Under the pieces are notes generated by a model. The model saw only the letters and a list, made by a program, of their open reading frames with translations. It did no database searches and was not told the DNA's origin. A program made the translations under genes and the position numbers. This document shows, piece after piece, positions 61,830-64,000 of a stretch of 64,000 bases of DNA. How positions within the stretch are numbered: position 1 is the stretch's first letter; each line of letters starts with the position of its first letter. Source of the stretch: Methanoregula sp. GTDB lineage: Archaea; Halobacteriota; Methanomicrobia; Methanomicrobiales; Methanospirillaceae. The DNA lies in assembly GCF_028712425.1 (NCBI RefSeq), contig NZ_JAQTQD010000014.1, positions 1 through 64,000 on the forward strand, in the 5' to 3' direction.

Positions 61830-62931
61830 AATCAGCACCGGTCTTTACGGCCTGGGAAAATGAGTACACCTGTTCATTGACCCGGTCGGAAATATGTGTA
61901 GTGTAAAAAGATTTCATCATTGCGCTGATCAGGGTATCTGACAGCATACACCGGTCGTCAGTACGTTCGAAGTCGGAATCCGTCAGGGATTCGCCGGCTA
62001 TCTGAAGGACGATAGGATCAACTGTCCCCGCTTTTAAGGGTTCGATAAGGTCATAAATGAGACCCCCTCTTCCTTCATGGAGAAGACCCAGGTCCGGATT
62101 GAGACGGGCGCCGATAACGGCAACAGAACAATTGCCAAAGAGCAGGGCATACCCAAACGAGAGCATGGCATTTACGGGATCTGCCTGAGGTCGAAGGGTC
62201 CGCCTCCTGAATCCCAGCTCCGGAAGAAGACTCCGCGAGAGGATCTCGTAATACATGTCGGACGAGAGTTTGTACAAGCGTCGTATCTCGTCCAGTTTGA
62301 TGAGGTATTCCAGTTCACCCAGGGATTTGTGGAGCAGGTCCAGTTCGCCCTCATAAAACAGGCTGGATTTCCGCGATTCCTGGATTTGTTCGATTGAAAA
62401 GAGCCGGGACTTGATCGAGGCCCGTGCGATCCGGATCGCGTACCGCTGGCGGGGTAGCAGGCGCTGTTGTTCTGATATGTCCTCATCATCCCCGACAGAG
62501 AAAGGCTGGATCGTCCCAACAGGTGTGCCATCCGGCTCAAAAAAAGTGATATAGACCCCGTTCTTCGCCAGGTGGTTGATGGCTGCAGAATGGATCGTAT
62601 GACCGCCGACAACAAGAAGGTGGGAAATATCTTCGAGGGGGTATTGTTCCGTGTTGTTTTTCTTCTGGACAATGAGGTGTTTACGGGTTGCCTTGATGTG
62701 GGCTCCAAAGCCGCTCACAGAGACCCAGGGATAGTCCACCATAATCAGCACCGGGACATACATGTCCGACTGTGTAAATACTACCACAGGGACACGGATT
62801 AATTCATCGTTTTGGAAAACCACGTGCCGTGGACTCCCGGAAAGAGAGGACAAAAATCTGTTTGTTAACAGGGAGAAATCATTTTTCGGTGGATATAAAC
62901 CCCAGAAAACCGATGTACTTACACTCGTCAT
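61813..62931 (-). CDS. Solo Cas1 homologue with altered catalytic site
   Basis: A Cas1-fold protein of 372 aa. An N-terminal extension (about 1-74) precedes the beta-domain GAHIKATRKHLIVQKKNNTE, HLLVVGGHTIHSAAINHLAK, NGVYITFFEPDGTPVG; the helical domain has DPVNAMLSFGYALLFGNCSV and GLLHEGRGGLIYDLIEP. His285 and Asp294 match the metal ligands, but in the segment LDEIRRLYKLSSDMYYEIL, which aligns with LEELRGIEGRAARLYFEAL in typical Cas1, the catalytic Glu is Tyr220. No array, Cas2 or Cas4 is near. Fits a CRISPR-independent Cas1 of methanogens, by recall. Confidence 0.88.
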   Translation of the reverse strand: MTSVSTSVFWGLYPPKNDFSLLTNRFLSSLSGSPRHVVFQNDELIRVPVVVFTQSDMYVPVLIMVDYPWVSVSGFGAHIKATRKHLIVQKKNNTEQYPLEDISHLLVVGGHTIHSAAINHLAKNGVYITFFEPDGTPVGTIQPFSVGDDEDISEQQRLLPRQRYAIRIARASIKSRLFSIEQIQESRKSSLFYEGELDLLHKSLGELEYLIKLDEIRRLYKLSSDMYYEILSRSLLPELGFRRRTLRPQADPVNAMLSFGYALLFGNCSVAVIGARLNPDLGLLHEGRGGLIYDLIEPLKAGTVDPIVLQIAGESLTDSDFERTDDRCMLSDTLISAMMKSFYTTHISDRVNEQVYSFSQAVKTGADFKILY

Positions 62932-62945
62932 GTTATAGCATAACA
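62931..62945. promoter_or_regulatory. Palindrome in the 25-bp divergent gap cas1/paaK
   Basis: TGTTATAGCATAACA is a perfect 6-3-6 palindrome between the two divergent start codons; it starts at the last base of the cas1 initiation codon on the minus strand. It could bind a regulator that acts on both genes. AGGGTGCG follows as ribosome site of the ligase gene. Confidence 0.5.
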
Positions 62946-62956
62946 GGGTGCGAACA

Positions 62957-64000
62957 ATGTTCTGGGATAAACAAACCGAGACGCTGAAACCAACAGAGCT
63001 GAAGGAAATCCAGCTCAAACGCCTGAAAAAGACAGTGAACCAGGCAACGAAAGTAGGCTTTTATAAAAACCTCCTCTCCGGAGCAGGGATTAAACCAGCA
63101 TCGATAAAGACACTGGACGACATACGAAAGATCCCATTTACGAAGAAACAGGACCTGCGAAACGGCTATCCCTTCGGCTTCTTTGCGGTTCCCATGAAAC
63201 AGATCGTGCGGATCCATACCACGTCGGGAACCACCGGGAAGCCTACGGTGGTAGGATATACCCGCAACGATTTGGACGCATGGTCAGGCCTGATCGCCCG
63301 GAACATGACAATGGTCGGGATAACCGAAAACGATGTTTTCCAGAATATGGTCAATTACGGAATGTTCACCGGGGGCCTTGGTTTTCACTACGGTGCCGAG
63401 AAGATCGGGATGACCGTCATCCCGAGCGCTACCGGCAACACGAAACGCCAGATTGAGATGATTCAGGATTTTAGCGTAACGACAATCCACTGCACACCCA
63501 GTTATGCCATGCACCTTTCCGAAGTTGCAGAAGAGATGGGAGCGGGTCTTGACACCCTGAAGACAGGAATTTTCGGTGCGGAAGCCTGGTCGGAGAGCAC
63601 CAGAAATACCCTTGAGCAACGGCTGGGTGTTACCGCGTATGACTCCTATGGACTGAGCGAACTGTTCGGCCCGGGTGTTGCCTTTGAATGCCCGGAGCGT
63701 GATGGGCTCCATATCTGGCATGACAGTTATCTTGTGGAGATCATCGATCCCCTGACCGGTGAGCCGGTTGCTGATGGTGAGCGGGGAGAACTGGTGGTGA
63801 CACCCCTGGTCAAAGAAGCCATGCCGCTGCTCAGGTACCGGACCGGGGATGTCACCCTTCTCATGGAAGACGGATGCCTTTGCAGGAGAGGGAAAAAGAT
63901 CGCCCGCATCACCGGAAGAAGCGACGATATGCTTGTCATCCGTGGCATCAATGTGTTCCCGTCCCAGATCGAGCATGTGCTTCTTGGCATTCCTGAAGTA
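62957..64000 (+). CDS. Phenylacetate-CoA ligase-like AMP-forming enzyme (3' end outside)
   Basis: Adenylate-forming ligase of the PaaK group that activates an aryl or other acid with ATP and CoA. Visible 348 residues: IPFTKKQDLRNGYPFGFFAV, the phosphate loop HTTSGTTGKPTVVGYTRNDL, YDSYGLSELFGPGVAFECPE, and LVVTPLVKEAMPLLRYRTGD and ARITGRSDDMLVIRGINVFP. ATG at 62957 lies just beyond the palindrome and follows AGGGTGCG. Methanogen members often pair with indolepyruvate oxidoreductase genes; whether that holds here is outside the window. Confidence 0.93.
   Translation, partial: MFWDKQTETLKPTELKEIQLKRLKKTVNQATKVGFYKNLLSGAGIKPASIKTLDDIRKIPFTKKQDLRNGYPFGFFAVPMKQIVRIHTTSGTTGKPTVVGYTRNDLDAWSGLIARNMTMVGITENDVFQNMVNYGMFTGGLGFHYGAEKIGMTVIPSATGNTKRQIEMIQDFSVTTIHCTPSYAMHLSEVAEEMGAGLDTLKTGIFGAEAWSESTRNTLEQRLGVTAYDSYGLSELFGPGVAFECPERDGLHIWHDSYLVEIIDPLTGEPVADGERGELVVTPLVKEAMPLLRYRTGDVTLLMEDGCLCRRGKKIARITGRSDDMLVIRGINVFPSQIEHVLLGIPEV

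Noticed and set aside
61500-64000. CRISPR array beside the Cas1 homologue
   Set aside because: No regularly spaced repeats are visible within the available flanks on either strand, nor Cas2 or Cas4 genes.

Overview
The window reads as a chromosome segment of a methanogenic archaeon, most probably of the order Methanomicrobiales (a Methanoregula-like relative). Pointers are the archaeal GatDE amidotransferase, ribosomal protein L10e, a UPF0212/DUF555 protein, a DUF2070 membrane protein, an archaeal-type diphthamide synthetase, a XerA-type recombinase, TATA-like boxes, overlapping ATGA junctions, and GC-rich core genes interrupted by AT-rich accessory DNA. The genus is inference; no rRNA gene is present.

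Region 1 (1-12400) is an accessory, defence-like zone with much decay. It holds the end of an unrecognised AT-rich gene, a DNA-adenine methyltransferase cut short at its C-terminus, AbrB, XRE and short DUF7557-like antitoxin-type regulators, a ~475-bp imperfect direct repeat (two copies plus a tail fragment), a duplicated 132-aa orphan family, a frameshifted DUF1016 nuclease, an intact Fic protein, and a decayed MntA-HepT pair. Region 2 (12600-20700) has a receiver-PAS-PAS protein, a two-domain GIY-YIG-like protein, a UPF0316 membrane protein, L10e with a long Ala/Lys/Gly/Pro tail, and a complete sulfonate/nitrate/taurine-type ABC transporter facing a divergent HTH regulator. Region 3 (20750-30510) is a dense core block: argH-gatD-gatE-RGG protein, then a small hypothetical, nitroreductase, DUF555, PfkB kinase, Dph6 and DUF2070. 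gatD has no ATG, GTG or TTG at the expected start; an ATGA junction appears to have become ATAA, leaving an ATA codon.

Region 4 (30770-32815) holds an N-terminally truncated TnpB and two YeeE/YedE membrane proteins. Region 5 (32896-49709) is the main discovery candidate. A 17-nt copy of the 3' end of the tRNA-Gln gene (49637-49709) lies at 32896-32912 in the same orientation, so the 16.7 kb between looks like an integrated island with the tRNA as attachment site. It carries a truncated Mrp ATPase, three NifX-like proteins that share an upstream ATATGCGC motif, two MinD-ferredoxin ATPases, two DUF134 regulators, a DUF5320 protein, a radical SAM enzyme, TrmO, a J-domain protein, an MBL-fold protein, and a six-gene operon joining CO dehydrogenase (CooF, CooS, CooC) to a NuoE/NuoF/2Fe-2S flavin module. 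That operon suggests CO-dependent reduction of a soluble electron carrier, perhaps NAD(P).

Region 6 (49800-54620) is AT-rich and gene-poor around a XerA-like recombinase. Region 7 (54620-64000) runs from an excisionase-like protein through a DUF5806-like protein, mobB and glmM to a 1186-aa helical-repeat protein overlapping an acylphosphatase gene. That pair converges on a lone Cas1 homologue with no visible CRISPR array, Cas2 or Cas4; by eye its catalytic glutamate is replaced by tyrosine. Cas1 is divergent, across 25 bp with a palindrome, from a phenylacetate-CoA ligase-like gene that leaves the window.
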